A DNA stretch of 64,000 bases. It comes from Alloalcanivorax xenomutans (GTDB lineage: Bacteria; Pseudomonadota; Gammaproteobacteria; Pseudomonadales; Alcanivoracaceae). Positions 8,482 through 17,000 of the stretch are shown here, piece after piece. The DNA lies in the NCBI RefSeq assembly GCF_900217905.1, contig NZ_OBMO01000005.1, positions 124,001 to 188,000 on the forward strand, in the 5' to 3' direction. How positions within the stretch are numbered: position 1 is the first letter of the stretch; each line of letters opens with the position of its first letter. The notes under the pieces are model-generated. The model had not been told where the DNA came from. It made no database searches and worked only from the letters and a program-made list of their open reading frames with translations. A program made the position numbers and the translations under genes.

Positions 8482-8566
8482 AGGCCTGTTCACACTGCTT
8501 GCGTCCCGCCAGTTGTGGCTAAAAAGCCACCAATGAAGGCGCGATGGAAATAGTGTGAACAGGCCC
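8482..8566. repeat. Short inverted-repeat element with GGCCTGTTCACACT ends
   Basis: About 85 bp bounded by GGCCTGTTCACACT on the left and its inverse AGTGTGAACAGGCC on the right; inside is a small hairpin, GTGGCT-AAAA-AGCCAC. The end word GCCTGTTC is shared with the larger element at 22683-22950 and the half copy at 18010-18033. It has no coding content. It fills most of the gap between the tRNA terminator and the micro-ORF at 8676. Confidence 0.65.
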
Positions 8567-8675
8567 TGTAAGCGCCTTTTGACCCCTGTCATGAAAGGGT
8601 CACCAAGGGGACGCTAAAGTTGATCCGACAATCTTTGATTTGAAAATACAGAATGAAACGTAAAGGAGAATAACC

Positions 8676-8783
8676 ATGGATCATTACTTCGAAGAACGGA
8701 TGCAGGAAAAACTGTGGCTGGAAACCCTGGAAGAGCTGGTGGAAGGCGACTGGGAAAACGATGACGACGGTGTGGAGCTCTGA
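8676..8783 (+). CDS. Very acidic 35-residue micro-protein, unknown
   Basis: Starts MDHYFEERMQEKLWLETLEE and ends LVEGDWENDDDGVEL. A near-ideal ribosome site, AAAGGAG, lies 8 nt before the ATG. By composition it has 14 acidic against 2 basic residues and reads as one amphipathic helix plus an acidic tail; there is no signal or membrane segment. A possible promoter is TTGATC near 8620 with AAAATA near 8643. It stands alone between a palindromic repeat and the coiled-coil gene. I do not recognise a family. The ribosome site and non-random composition argue for a real gene. Confidence 0.55.
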   Translation: MDHYFEERMQEKLWLETLEELVEGDWENDDDGVEL

Positions 8784-9004
8784 TCCCCCGTCGTCACCCC
8801 TCCGGCCCGATGGGCCAACCCCTCCCGATTCTGTGAAGCACTCAGCGTTCTGATTACCTTTCCCGAGCAACCCCTTTCTTTTACCTAAAAGCCGGTTCAC
8901 ACTTTTGTCGTAGCTGTCCGCGATCGGCAGATTGTGACGAGCCTGGTCACCCGACGGTTCGCGAGGCGGATAAAACGATAAAGACATGACCCGGGGAAGG
9001 CGAG

Positions 9005-10354
9005 ATGGCGGGGTCCTCCGTTACCTCTGAAGCAATAGTGTTCTTTGCCGAGCACCACATCACCAAAAGCATGCTCTACGCCGACTTCGAGGCGATTCTG
9101 GACGGCATGGTGGGGGTGCCGGAGTTCGCCCGCAAAGAGATGCGAGGTGCCTACTGTCTGGTCAACGGACAGTTGAAGGTCAAGGCGCTGGTGTTGTTTC
9201 TGATCGGCTTCGACGAAGACGGCATGGCCGATACCACCTGGAATATTCCGTTGCGCCATCTGGCCGAGCACGGCGGCCCTGGCCCGGACATGGGCAGCGG
9301 TCCGATCCGGCTGGCCTGCCGCAGCCAGTGCCCGGTGGCATGGCACCAGGACCAATTGTGGGATCCATCGATGAAGCCCGGCGCCAACGACTTCGTCGCG
9401 GTGCGGGATCTGTTGCGCCAGCGCGGGCCGAAGATGGGCCTGGAGATGGACGAGGATCTGCCACCGCCGACGGCGCCGCCGGTGCTGTCCGAGGAGGACA
9501 TTCCCACTCTCGGCGCCGCCGAGCCGGATCCGGAACGGGTAAGGCTGGCCCGCACCATCAAGGAACTGCGTCTGCGCATCCATACCCTGGAGAGCGGACA
9601 GAAGGAAGAGATGGCGCAACTGCGCTATGCCCAGCAGCAGAAAGAGGAAATCCTCAATACGCAGTTGGAAAAGGTGCTGATGCAGTTCAAGACGCTGAAG
9701 TCCCAGAACGCGGCGTTGCGCGAACAGAACAGCTCACTCAAGGAACAGTTGGAGACACTGCGCCGGGATCAGCAGGAGCAGGCCGCTCAGGATCGCCAGC
9801 AGGGCAGTGAAACGGAGCGCCTGCGCCAGCAGTACCAGTTGGAGCTGGAGCAGCGCCTGGAAGAAGAACGGGCGCGGCTGGCCGACGAATTGCACAGTAA
9901 GGAAATGGAGGTGCTCAACCGGGACGACCTGATCGCTCAACTGCGCAAGGACGTGGCCGGCCTCAAGCATCAACAGATGAAAGTGAGCAATGCCGGCGGC
10001 GAGCAGATGTTGCGTAAACTGGAGAGCCTGGGTCTCAGTTTCATCGCCTTCCATCCTGGTGCCGGCCATGTCTCCATCGGTGCCGATCAGATTTCCGATT
10101 ACATGGAAAACCCGCTGGCGTTCGCCGCCCGTAAATGCCTGGTGACCGAGGATCACTACCGTGCCTGGCTGGCTCACTACGAAAATCCGGTATGCCAGGT
10201 GGCGGTGGGGCCGGAAGCGCGTGCCTGTGGCAAAAGAGTGATCCGGGTGGACGTGCCGAATCAGTTCAAGCCGGGCGTGTCCGACTGTAATTCCAACCGC
10301 TGTCCGCACTGCCGTTCGGATGCCGCCATCGATAATGTGCTCAAGTTCCGGTAA
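9005..10354 (+). CDS. Coiled-coil protein with C-terminal cysteine cluster, unknown function
   Basis: A 449-aa cytoplasmic-looking protein. Residues 1-150 are globular (AIVFFAEHHITKSMLYADFE). Residues about 180-325 are a long Glu/Gln/Arg-rich coiled coil with heptads. The C-terminal 110 residues form a second globular region ending in Cys397, Cys408, Cys428, Cys433 and Cys436 (SDCNSNRCPHCRSD), which looks like a zinc or redox-metal site. ATG 9005 follows GGGGAAGG. No family was recognised. The next gene, a CNB-rhodanese protein 115 bp downstream on the same strand, may be co-transcribed. Confidence 0.8.
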   Translation: MAGSSVTSEAIVFFAEHHITKSMLYADFEAILDGMVGVPEFARKEMRGAYCLVNGQLKVKALVLFLIGFDEDGMADTTWNIPLRHLAEHGGPGPDMGSGPIRLACRSQCPVAWHQDQLWDPSMKPGANDFVAVRDLLRQRGPKMGLEMDEDLPPPTAPPVLSEEDIPTLGAAEPDPERVRLARTIKELRLRIHTLESGQKEEMAQLRYAQQQKEEILNTQLEKVLMQFKTLKSQNAALREQNSSLKEQLETLRRDQQEQAAQDRQQGSETERLRQQYQLELEQRLEEERARLADELHSKEMEVLNRDDLIAQLRKDVAGLKHQQMKVSNAGGEQMLRKLESLGLSFIAFHPGAGHVSIGADQISDYMENPLAFAARKCLVTEDHYRAWLAHYENPVCQVAVGPEARACGKRVIRVDVPNQFKPGVSDCNSNRCPHCRSDAAIDNVLKFR

Positions 10355-10469
10355 TCGTGCCGCGAACTGGTAAGTATCTTGCTTCAAGACTTTAAACAAA
10401 CGCTAAGCATGCCGGATCGTGCGGGTCGGGGGGACTCGCGCGATCGAATGATAAGGGGGGAAGCCATTC

Positions 10470-11540
10470 ATGGCTCAAGAGTCCATCGATAAGCGTTTAT
10501 TGCAGGCGTTCGTGCCGGTCAATGCGCTGTCCAACGATCAGCTCGACTGGCTGCTGGATCAGCAGGAGGTCTGCCGTTACGAACCCGGCGATATTCTGTT
10601 CCGTCAGGGCGATCGCGATAACGCCACCATCTATCTGCTCAGCGGCGACGTGGAATTGTTCAACGAGAGTGGGCAGCGCGGTGTGGTGCGGGCCGGGGAT
10701 GCCGCGTCCTGGCATCCACTCGGTCACTTTCAGCCACGTCGGGATGACGCCCGGGCGCTGACCGAGGTCAGCGTGGTGCGTTTCGACAGTTTCCGGCTGG
10801 ACACCATTTTGTCCTGGGATCAGTCCGCCGGTTACGTGATTCTCGACATCAACGCCAATGCCGCTTATCAGCATGACCGCGACTGGATGATCCGGTTGCT
10901 GAAGTCCAACCTGTTCCACCGGGTGCCGCCGGCCAACATTCTGGAAATCTTCCGCCGCCTGCACGCCCGCCGCTGCAAGGAAGGCGAGGTGATCATCCGC
11001 CAGGGCGAGGAAGCGGATTGCTGCTACATCATCAAGGAAGGGGTCTGCGAGGTGTCCATCGAGCTGGGCAACCCCGGGGTGGCGACGCCGGTGGCGATGC
11101 TGGAGGAAGGGCAGTGGTTCGGCGAGGAGGCGTTACTGTCCGGCACGCCGCGTAACGCCACCATCACCATGGCCACGGACGGGGTGTTGATGCGGCTGGG
11201 GCGGGACGATTTCGACGCGCTGCTGCGTGAACCGATCATCCACACCCTGCCGGTGGACAAGGCCCGGGAGAAGATCGCCGCCGGCGCCCGTTGGCTGGAT
11301 GTGCGCACCGGCGACGAGTTTGACCGCCATCGGCTGTCCGGAGCCGCTAATATGTCGTTGAATGTGCTGCGCCTGAAGTCGCGGTTGCTGGACCCGAAAC
11401 AGGCCTACGTGGCCTACTGTGACACCGGTCGGCGTAGCGCCACGGCGGCATTTTTGTTAAAAAACGCAGGCTTGGACGTGTTCGTGCTGGAAGGCGGCCT
11501 TAACGGCAATGCCGACCACCTGCACGAGTATCTCGAATAG
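10470..11540 (+). CDS. Double cyclic-nucleotide-binding domain plus rhodanese protein
   Basis: 356 aa in three parts. CNB domain 1 (about 20-115, with EPGDILFRQGDRDNATIYLL) lacks a good phosphate-binding cassette. CNB domain 2 (about 145-258, EGEVIIRQGEEADCCYIIKE and FGEEALLSGTPRNATIT) has one. A C-terminal rhodanese domain (263-352) carries Cys317 in the loop YCDTGRRS. There is no helix-turn-helix, so it is not a CRP-type regulator. The likely role is a nucleotide- or redox-gated sulfurtransferase or sensor; substrate unknown. ATG 10470 follows AAGGGGGGAAG. Its neighbours are the coiled-coil gene upstream and nadK 43 bp downstream. Confidence 0.86.
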   Translation: MAQESIDKRLLQAFVPVNALSNDQLDWLLDQQEVCRYEPGDILFRQGDRDNATIYLLSGDVELFNESGQRGVVRAGDAASWHPLGHFQPRRDDARALTEVSVVRFDSFRLDTILSWDQSAGYVILDINANAAYQHDRDWMIRLLKSNLFHRVPPANILEIFRRLHARRCKEGEVIIRQGEEADCCYIIKEGVCEVSIELGNPGVATPVAMLEEGQWFGEEALLSGTPRNATITMATDGVLMRLGRDDFDALLREPIIHTLPVDKAREKIAAGARWLDVRTGDEFDRHRLSGAANMSLNVLRLKSRLLDPKQAYVAYCDTGRRSATAAFLLKNAGLDVFVLEGGLNGNADHLHEYLE

Positions 11541-11583
11541 CCCGTCCCGGGGATCCGGGGCTGGGGCCCAACCCGGGACTAAT

Positions 11584-12471
11584 GTGGCGCAAGACAAATT
11601 TCGCAATATCGGCCTGATTGCCCGTTCCGAAAGCGAGCAGGCGCTGTACTCCATGCGCCAGCTGATTCACTTTTTGCACGGTCGCGACTGCACCGTCATC
11701 CTGGAAAAGGACATCGCCGGCAGTCTCCCGGAAATGGGGCTGCAGGCGGCCAGCGCCGCTCAGATGGGCGAATCCTGTGATCTGGTGATCGTGGTCGGCG
11801 GCGATGGCAGCCTGCTGGGCGCGGCCCGTACCCTGGCCCGTTACGATGTGCCGGTGCTGGGGGTGAACCGCGGCCACCTGGGATTTCTCACCGACATCCT
11901 GCCCTCGGAAATCGAATCCCGGGTCGGTCAGGTGCTGGATGGGGAATACACCACCGAGCGCCGCTTTCTGCTGGATATGGAAGTGCGGCGCGGCAATCTG
12001 GTGATGGGCGAGGGCAGCGCCCTCAACGATGTGGTGCTGCTCTCCGGTGACAGTGTCCATATGATCGATTTCGAGCTGATCATTGATGGCCATTTCGTCT
12101 ATGGGCAGCGTTCCGACGGCCTGATCATCTCCACACCCACCGGCTCCACCGCCTATGCCCTGTCCGGTGGCGGCCCGATCATGCATCCCCGTCTGGACGC
12201 CATGGTGCTGGTGCCGATGAACCCTCACACCCTGACTAGCCGGCCCCTGGTGGTGGACGGCAACAGCGAGATCAAGATCCAGATCACCACCGAGAAAGTG
12301 AAGCCCCTGGTGAGCTGCGACGGCACTTCCGGGGTGCGATTGCAGCTGGGCGATGTCATCGCCATTCGCAAGAAACCCCACCGTTTGCAGTTGATCCACC
12401 CGCCGGGGCACGATTTCTATCAGGCCTGCCGTTCCAAACTGGGCTGGAGCACCCGTCCGGGGGATAATTGA
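11584..12471 (+). CDS. nadK: NAD kinase
   Basis: A 295-aa NAD kinase starting at GTG 11584 (MAQDKFRNIGLIAR), which gives the family's usual length; the longer in-frame start at 11509 lies inside the previous gene. Motifs: VVGGDGSLLGAAR with the catalytic Asp near residue 74, VNRGHLGFLTD, and the NAD-binding STPTGSTAYALSGGGPI. It phosphorylates NAD+ to NADP+ in the cytoplasm. It is followed by the DUF1315 gene 43 bp downstream, an arrangement suggesting co-transcription with the pepN group. Confidence 0.95.
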   Translation: MAQDKFRNIGLIARSESEQALYSMRQLIHFLHGRDCTVILEKDIAGSLPEMGLQAASAAQMGESCDLVIVVGGDGSLLGAARTLARYDVPVLGVNRGHLGFLTDILPSEIESRVGQVLDGEYTTERRFLLDMEVRRGNLVMGEGSALNDVVLLSGDSVHMIDFELIIDGHFVYGQRSDGLIISTPTGSTAYALSGGGPIMHPRLDAMVLVPMNPHTLTSRPLVVDGNSEIKIQITTEKVKPLVSCDGTSGVRLQLGDVIAIRKKPHRLQLIHPPGHDFYQACRSKLGWSTRPGDN

Positions 12472-12514
12472 TGGCCAACCGCCGTCCCACCCATGTCGCG
12501 ACCCGAGAGGGATG

Positions 12515-12793
12515 ATGAATTTTTCCAATTTCGAGCAGTTGATTGATTCCATGACCCTGGAGGTGTGGCACGGTCTGCGCCGCGCCGTGGAACTGGGGCG
12601 CTGGCCCGATGGCCGCCGGGTCTCCGCCGAGCAGCGTGAACTGTGCCTGCAGGCGATCATCGCCTGGGAAACCAAGAATCTGCCAGAACAGGAGCGTACC
12701 GGTTATGTGCCTTCACATTGCAAGAGCAGTGAGGCGGACAGCGAGCAACCGGTGGCCCTGCAACCGGCGCCCGAGCGGAAAGGAGAGCACTGA
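12515..12793 (+). CDS. DUF1315 (YeaC-like) family protein
   Basis: A small protein of about 92 aa with the DUF1315 core: LIDSMTLEVWHGLRRAVELG, RWPDGRRVSAEQRELCLQAI. The family is widespread in gammaproteobacteria and has no assigned biochemistry. GAGAGGG precedes two adjacent ATGs (12512 and 12515); I took the second for spacing. Its TGA overlaps the pepN ATG by one base, so translation is probably coupled. The tail beyond residue 65 is polar and probably disordered. Confidence 0.85.
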   Translation: MNFSNFEQLIDSMTLEVWHGLRRAVELGRWPDGRRVSAEQRELCLQAIIAWETKNLPEQERTGYVPSHCKSSEADSEQPVALQPAPERKGEH

Positions 12794-15420
12794 TGCGTGA
12801 TGGCAGCCCGGCCAATGTCACTCGCCTGGCGGACTATCTGCCGCCGGCCTATCTGGTTCCGCGAACCCATCTGGACGTGGATATTCGCGATGGCCACACG
12901 CTGGTCACCGCCACCCTGACGCTGGAGCGTAATCCGGCCCGGGACGACCGGCCGGAGGACCTGGTGCTCGACGGCGAGCATCTGGAACTGTTGTCACTGA
13001 GTCTGGACGGCGCGGCGCTGCCGGCCTCCCGCTATCGCGAGGCGGACGGCCGTCTGACCGTGTTCTCGGTACCGGAGCGCTTCGAGCTGACCTCGGTGGT
13101 TCGCATCGAGCCGGAAAAGAATACCGCTTTGGAGGGACTGTATCGCTCCAATGGCATGTACTGCACGCAATGCGAGGCGGAAGGGTTCCGCCGCATCACC
13201 TGGTTCCCGGATCGTCCGGACGTGCTCAGCCGGTTCACCACCACGGTGCGGGCCGATCGCGAGCACTACCCGCTGCTGCTGTCCAACGGCAACCCGGTAG
13301 CCAGTGGAGAAGAGTCCGAAGGCGACGGGCAGGGCGGCCGGCACTGGGTCACCTGGGAAGACCCGTTCCCCAAACCCTGCTATCTGTTCGCCCTGGTGGC
13401 CGGCGATCTGGCCTGCCTCAAGGATACCTTCACCACCGCTTCCGGGCGTGAGGTGGCGTTGCATCTGTATGCCGAACACCGGGATCTGGACAAACTCGAT
13501 CACGCCATGGTGTCGCTGAAAAAAGCCATGGCCTGGGATGAGCGGGTCTATGGCCGTGAGTACGACCTGGATATCTTCCAGATAGTCGCCGTCAGCCACT
13601 TCAATATGGGCGCCATGGAAAACAAGGGGCTCAACATCTTCAACACCGCCTGTGTGCTGGCCCACCCGGCCACCACCACCGACGCCGCTTTCGAGCGGGT
13701 GGAATCGGTGGTGGCCCACGAGTATTTCCACAACTGGAGCGGCAACCGCGTCACCTGCCGGGACTGGTTCCAGCTCAGCCTCAAGGAAGGCTTCACCGTG
13801 TTCCGCGATCAGGAATTCTCCTCGGATATGAATTCGCGGGCGGTGGTGCGGGTGGAAAACGTGAACTTTCTGGTCAACCACCAGTTCCCGGAAGACCAGG
13901 GTCCGCTGGCCCACCCGGTGCGTCCGGCGCAGTACCAGAAGATCGACAATTTCTACACCCTGACCGTGTATGAGAAAGGCGCGGAAGTAGTGCGCATGCA
14001 GCATGAGTTGCTTGGCGCCGAGGACTTCCGCCGCGCCACCGACCTGTATTTCGAGCGTTTCGACGGGCAGGCGGTAACCTGTGACGATTTCGTCGCCTGC
14101 ATGGAGGAGGTATCCGGACGTGACCTGAGCGGCTTCAAACGCTGGTACAGCCAGGCCGGCACCCCCATCGTCAGGGCCGAGGACACCTACGTGGATGGCC
14201 TCTACAGCCTGACGCTGAGCCAACACACCCCGGCCACCCCGGGACAGGCGGACAAGCAGCCGCTGATGATTCCGGTGAAACTGGCGCTGCTGGACCCGCG
14301 GGGCAAGCCGCTGGCGCTGAACGACCAGGGCGATACCGAAACCGTGGTGATTCTGGAGCGGGCCACTCAGACCTTCTCATTCCCGCTGCCGGTCAAGCCG
14401 ACGCCCTCCCTGCTGCGGGGGTTCTCGGCGCCGGTGATCCTGCGCTACGACTTCGACGAAACCCAGCTGCAGACACTGCTGGCCCACGACAGCGATGGTT
14501 TCTGCCGGTGGGATGCCGCCCAACGCCTGTACTTCTCGGCGCTGGCGCGCATCATCGAACAGGGCGAGAGCGCCGAGCAGCAACTGGAACGGCTGCGCCC
14601 GGCCCTGGAAGGGGTGATCCGGCGTGCCGCCGAGGATCCGGCCCAGGCCGCGCTGCTGCTGACCCTGCCCACCGAGACCGCCATCGGCGACCGGCATGCG
14701 CCGCTGGATCCGGCCCGGGTGCACCGCGCCGCTCATGCTTTCAAGGTGGCCCTGGGACGGGCTCTCGACGAAGACTGGCGGCGTCTGGCCGAGTCCCTGC
14801 GGGAGCCGGAATATCGCGCCGATGGTGATGCCATGGGTAAACGCCGTCTGCGCATGCTGGCCCTGTCCTACCTGGGCCTGGCCAAAGCCGATGGTATTGC
14901 CGACGACCTGCAACGGACTTTCCGCGACGCCTCCTGCATGACCGAGGAAATCGGTGCCCTGGGGATTCTGGTGAGCAATGGCCTGGACGGCGCCGAGACG
15001 GCGCTGGAGCAGTTCGCCGAGCGCTGGCGGGACGAAGCGCTGGTGATGGACCAGTGGTTCGCGGTGCAGGCGGCGGTGCCAGGACCGGCCACCGTGGCGC
15101 GGGTGAAAACGTTGATGTCCCATCCCGACTTCGAGTGGACTCTGCCCAACCGAGTGCGGGCGCTGATCGGCACTCTGGTCAACGGCAATCCCTCGGCATT
15201 CCACGCCGAGGATGGCAGCGGCCATCGCCTGTTCGCGGAGGCTCTGAAGACGTTGGACGCCATTAATCCGCAGATCGCCGCCCGGCTCGGTAATGGCGCC
15301 GCGCGGCTGGAACGTCTGCGGGAGGACCTGTCGACGTCGCTGCGCACCGCGCTGAGCGAAGTGCGTGAAGGTGCCTCCGCCAATCTGGCGGAAGTGTTGG
15401 ATCGTATTCTCGGGGCCTGA
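12793..15420 (+). CDS. pepN: Aminopeptidase N (M1 family)
   Basis: An 875-aa M1 metallopeptidase. It carries the exopeptidase motif GAMEN at 273-277 and the zinc motif HEYFH at 309-313, followed by the distal Glu in LKEGFT; the sequence HEYFHNWSGNRVTCRDWFQL is typical of the PepN branch. The N-terminal beta domain, catalytic domain and long helical C-terminal domain are all present. It removes N-terminal residues from peptides in the cytoplasm. TGATG overlaps at both ends link it to DUF1315 upstream and DUF1329 downstream. Confidence 0.97.
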   Translation: MRDGSPANVTRLADYLPPAYLVPRTHLDVDIRDGHTLVTATLTLERNPARDDRPEDLVLDGEHLELLSLSLDGAALPASRYREADGRLTVFSVPERFELTSVVRIEPEKNTALEGLYRSNGMYCTQCEAEGFRRITWFPDRPDVLSRFTTTVRADREHYPLLLSNGNPVASGEESEGDGQGGRHWVTWEDPFPKPCYLFALVAGDLACLKDTFTTASGREVALHLYAEHRDLDKLDHAMVSLKKAMAWDERVYGREYDLDIFQIVAVSHFNMGAMENKGLNIFNTACVLAHPATTTDAAFERVESVVAHEYFHNWSGNRVTCRDWFQLSLKEGFTVFRDQEFSSDMNSRAVVRVENVNFLVNHQFPEDQGPLAHPVRPAQYQKIDNFYTLTVYEKGAEVVRMQHELLGAEDFRRATDLYFERFDGQAVTCDDFVACMEEVSGRDLSGFKRWYSQAGTPIVRAEDTYVDGLYSLTLSQHTPATPGQADKQPLMIPVKLALLDPRGKPLALNDQGDTETVVILERATQTFSFPLPVKPTPSLLRGFSAPVILRYDFDETQLQTLLAHDSDGFCRWDAAQRLYFSALARIIEQGESAEQQLERLRPALEGVIRRAAEDPAQAALLLTLPTETAIGDRHAPLDPARVHRAAHAFKVALGRALDEDWRRLAESLREPEYRADGDAMGKRRLRMLALSYLGLAKADGIADDLQRTFRDASCMTEEIGALGILVSNGLDGAETALEQFAERWRDEALVMDQWFAVQAAVPGPATVARVKTLMSHPDFEWTLPNRVRALIGTLVNGNPSAFHAEDGSGHRLFAEALKTLDAINPQIAARLGNGAARLERLREDLSTSLRTALSEVREGASANLAEVLDRILGA

Positions 15421-16769
15421 TGAACCGCTATCCGCTGCTCTTGCTCGCCGGGCTGGCCCTCGGGCTGGCGGCGCAGCCGGTGCCGGCGGCGGTGAGCGAG
15501 CAGGAGGCGCGGCGGCTGTCGTCGGACCTGACACCGCTGGGCGGTGAACGGGCCGGTAATACCCAGCCACTCTCATCGCCGCTGGCGATCCCTCCCTGGC
15601 GCGGCGAGGGCTGTCGAGTGCCGGCGGCGGATCAGCCGCTGTTGCGCATCGACGCCGGCAACCTGGCCGAGTACGAGGCGGACCTGCCGCAGGGCGTGGC
15701 GGCGATGATCCGCCGCTATCCCGACAGCTTTTACCTGCCGGTCTACCGCAGCCGCCGCACCGCGGCGGCGCCGGATTGGGTGTATCGCAATACCGCCGCC
15801 AACGCGGTGCGGGCGACGCTTTCCGAGCGCGGCGTTGCGGGAGCGTTCGGCGGTATCCCTTTCCCCATACCGCACGGCGACGCCGGTGACCGCGGCCGTC
15901 AGGCGATGTGGAACCATCTGTTGCGCTGGCGCGGTGTTTTCATGGAGCGCCAGTCCAGTCAGCTGTCGGTGCGCGCCGGCGGCGGCTACCGCCGCGTCAG
16001 CTCGCGTCAAAGTCTGTATTTTCCCTATTACGATGAGCGCCTCGACGGAGAGCGCATCGGGCCCCGTTACTTGTACTACTACTCGCGGATACTGGCGCCG
16101 GCGCGGCTGGCCGGCGGCGCGGTACTGATGTACGACACCCTGGACCCGGCGCGGATGCCACGCCAGTCCTGGGGCTATGACGTGGGGCGGCAGCGTGTGC
16201 GCCGGGCACCGGAAATCGCCTACGACGCCGTGCTGGCCGGCAGTGACGGTCTGCGTACCGTTGACGACGCGGATCTGTTCAACGGGGCGCTGGACAAATA
16301 CCGCTGGCGTTTGCTTTACCCGCAGCCGGTGGAGCGTTTTATTCCGTACAACAATGATTTTCACATCGATCTGGAGCGGGAGGGCCAATCCCTGCGTCGG
16401 GGACATTTGAATCCGGCGGGGACGCGCTGGGAAAGACATCGGGTGTGGGTGGTGGAAGGGCGCCTGCGGGAAGGCGAGCGGCATATTTATTCGCGCCGCC
16501 GTTTCTATATCGACGAGGACAGCTGGCAGATCGCGGTGGCGGATCAGTATGACCTCCGCGGCGCGCTGTGGCGGGTCAGCCTGGCTTACAGCAAATGCTA
16601 TCCACAACTCCCGGCGGTCTGGACCGCCCTGGATGCCTATCATGACCTGCGCGAGGGCCGCTATCACTTGCGCTTCACCGAGACCAGCGAGCCCGGTGGC
16701 CTGCTGTTTCCGGAAACACTGCCGGACGAGCGGGATTTTCTGCCTTCCGTCTTGCCCGACCGTCGTTAG
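15420..16769 (+). CDS. DUF1329 family exported protein
   Basis: A 449-aa protein with a cleavable signal (MNRYPLLLLAGLALGLAAQP, then VPAAVS). The mature part opens with LTPLGGERAGN, typical of DUF1329, and ends with conserved aromatic-rich strands such as HIYSRRRFYIDEDSWQIAVA. Relatives are periplasmic or outer-membrane-associated, with a LolB-like fold proposed, and occur near hydrocarbon or lipid export genes. The ATG overlaps the pepN stop by one base, an unusual partner for a cytoplasmic peptidase. No lipobox was seen. REP-like repeats follow its stop. Confidence 0.85.
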   Translation: MNRYPLLLLAGLALGLAAQPVPAAVSEQEARRLSSDLTPLGGERAGNTQPLSSPLAIPPWRGEGCRVPAADQPLLRIDAGNLAEYEADLPQGVAAMIRRYPDSFYLPVYRSRRTAAAPDWVYRNTAANAVRATLSERGVAGAFGGIPFPIPHGDAGDRGRQAMWNHLLRWRGVFMERQSSQLSVRAGGGYRRVSSRQSLYFPYYDERLDGERIGPRYLYYYSRILAPARLAGGAVLMYDTLDPARMPRQSWGYDVGRQRVRRAPEIAYDAVLAGSDGLRTVDDADLFNGALDKYRWRLLYPQPVERFIPYNNDFHIDLEREGQSLRRGHLNPAGTRWERHRVWVVEGRLREGERHIYSRRRFYIDEDSWQIAVADQYDLRGALWRVSLAYSKCYPQLPAVWTALDAYHDLREGRYHLRFTETSEPGGLLFPETLPDERDFLPSVLPDRR

Positions 16770-16784
16770 GGTATCGACAAGGCA

Positions 16785-16910
16785 CCTGCAGGCAAGCTCC
16801 CACAGCGGCTTTGTGGTCCGGCCTTCCGTGGGAGCCAGCCTGCTGGCGAATGCGGCCTCTGGTGTTGGGGTTGCAGGGCAAGCTCCTGCCGCGGCTTCGT
16901 GAAGCGGCTC
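16785..16910. repeat. REP-like palindromic repeat cluster
   Basis: Contains GCAGGCAAGCTCCCACAGCG, then in inverse sense GTGGGAGCCAGCCTGCTGGC, then GCAGGGCAAGCTCCTGCCGC. These are three diverged copies of the unit seen as clean inverted pairs at 30792-30878, 34941-35024 and 47352-47438. It occupies the DUF1329-pyrD gap. Confidence 0.75.
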
Positions 16911-17000
16911 TGCGTGCCGGCGTTTTGCAAACCGGGCAGGGCGGCGCGGTTCCCGATATAATCCCCGGCCGTTGTCGCCCACGAAGGAACCGGAACGCCC

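Noticed and set aside
8931-8951. CRP site suggested by TGTGA..TCAC
   Set aside because: Spacing between half-sites is 9 instead of 6 bp.
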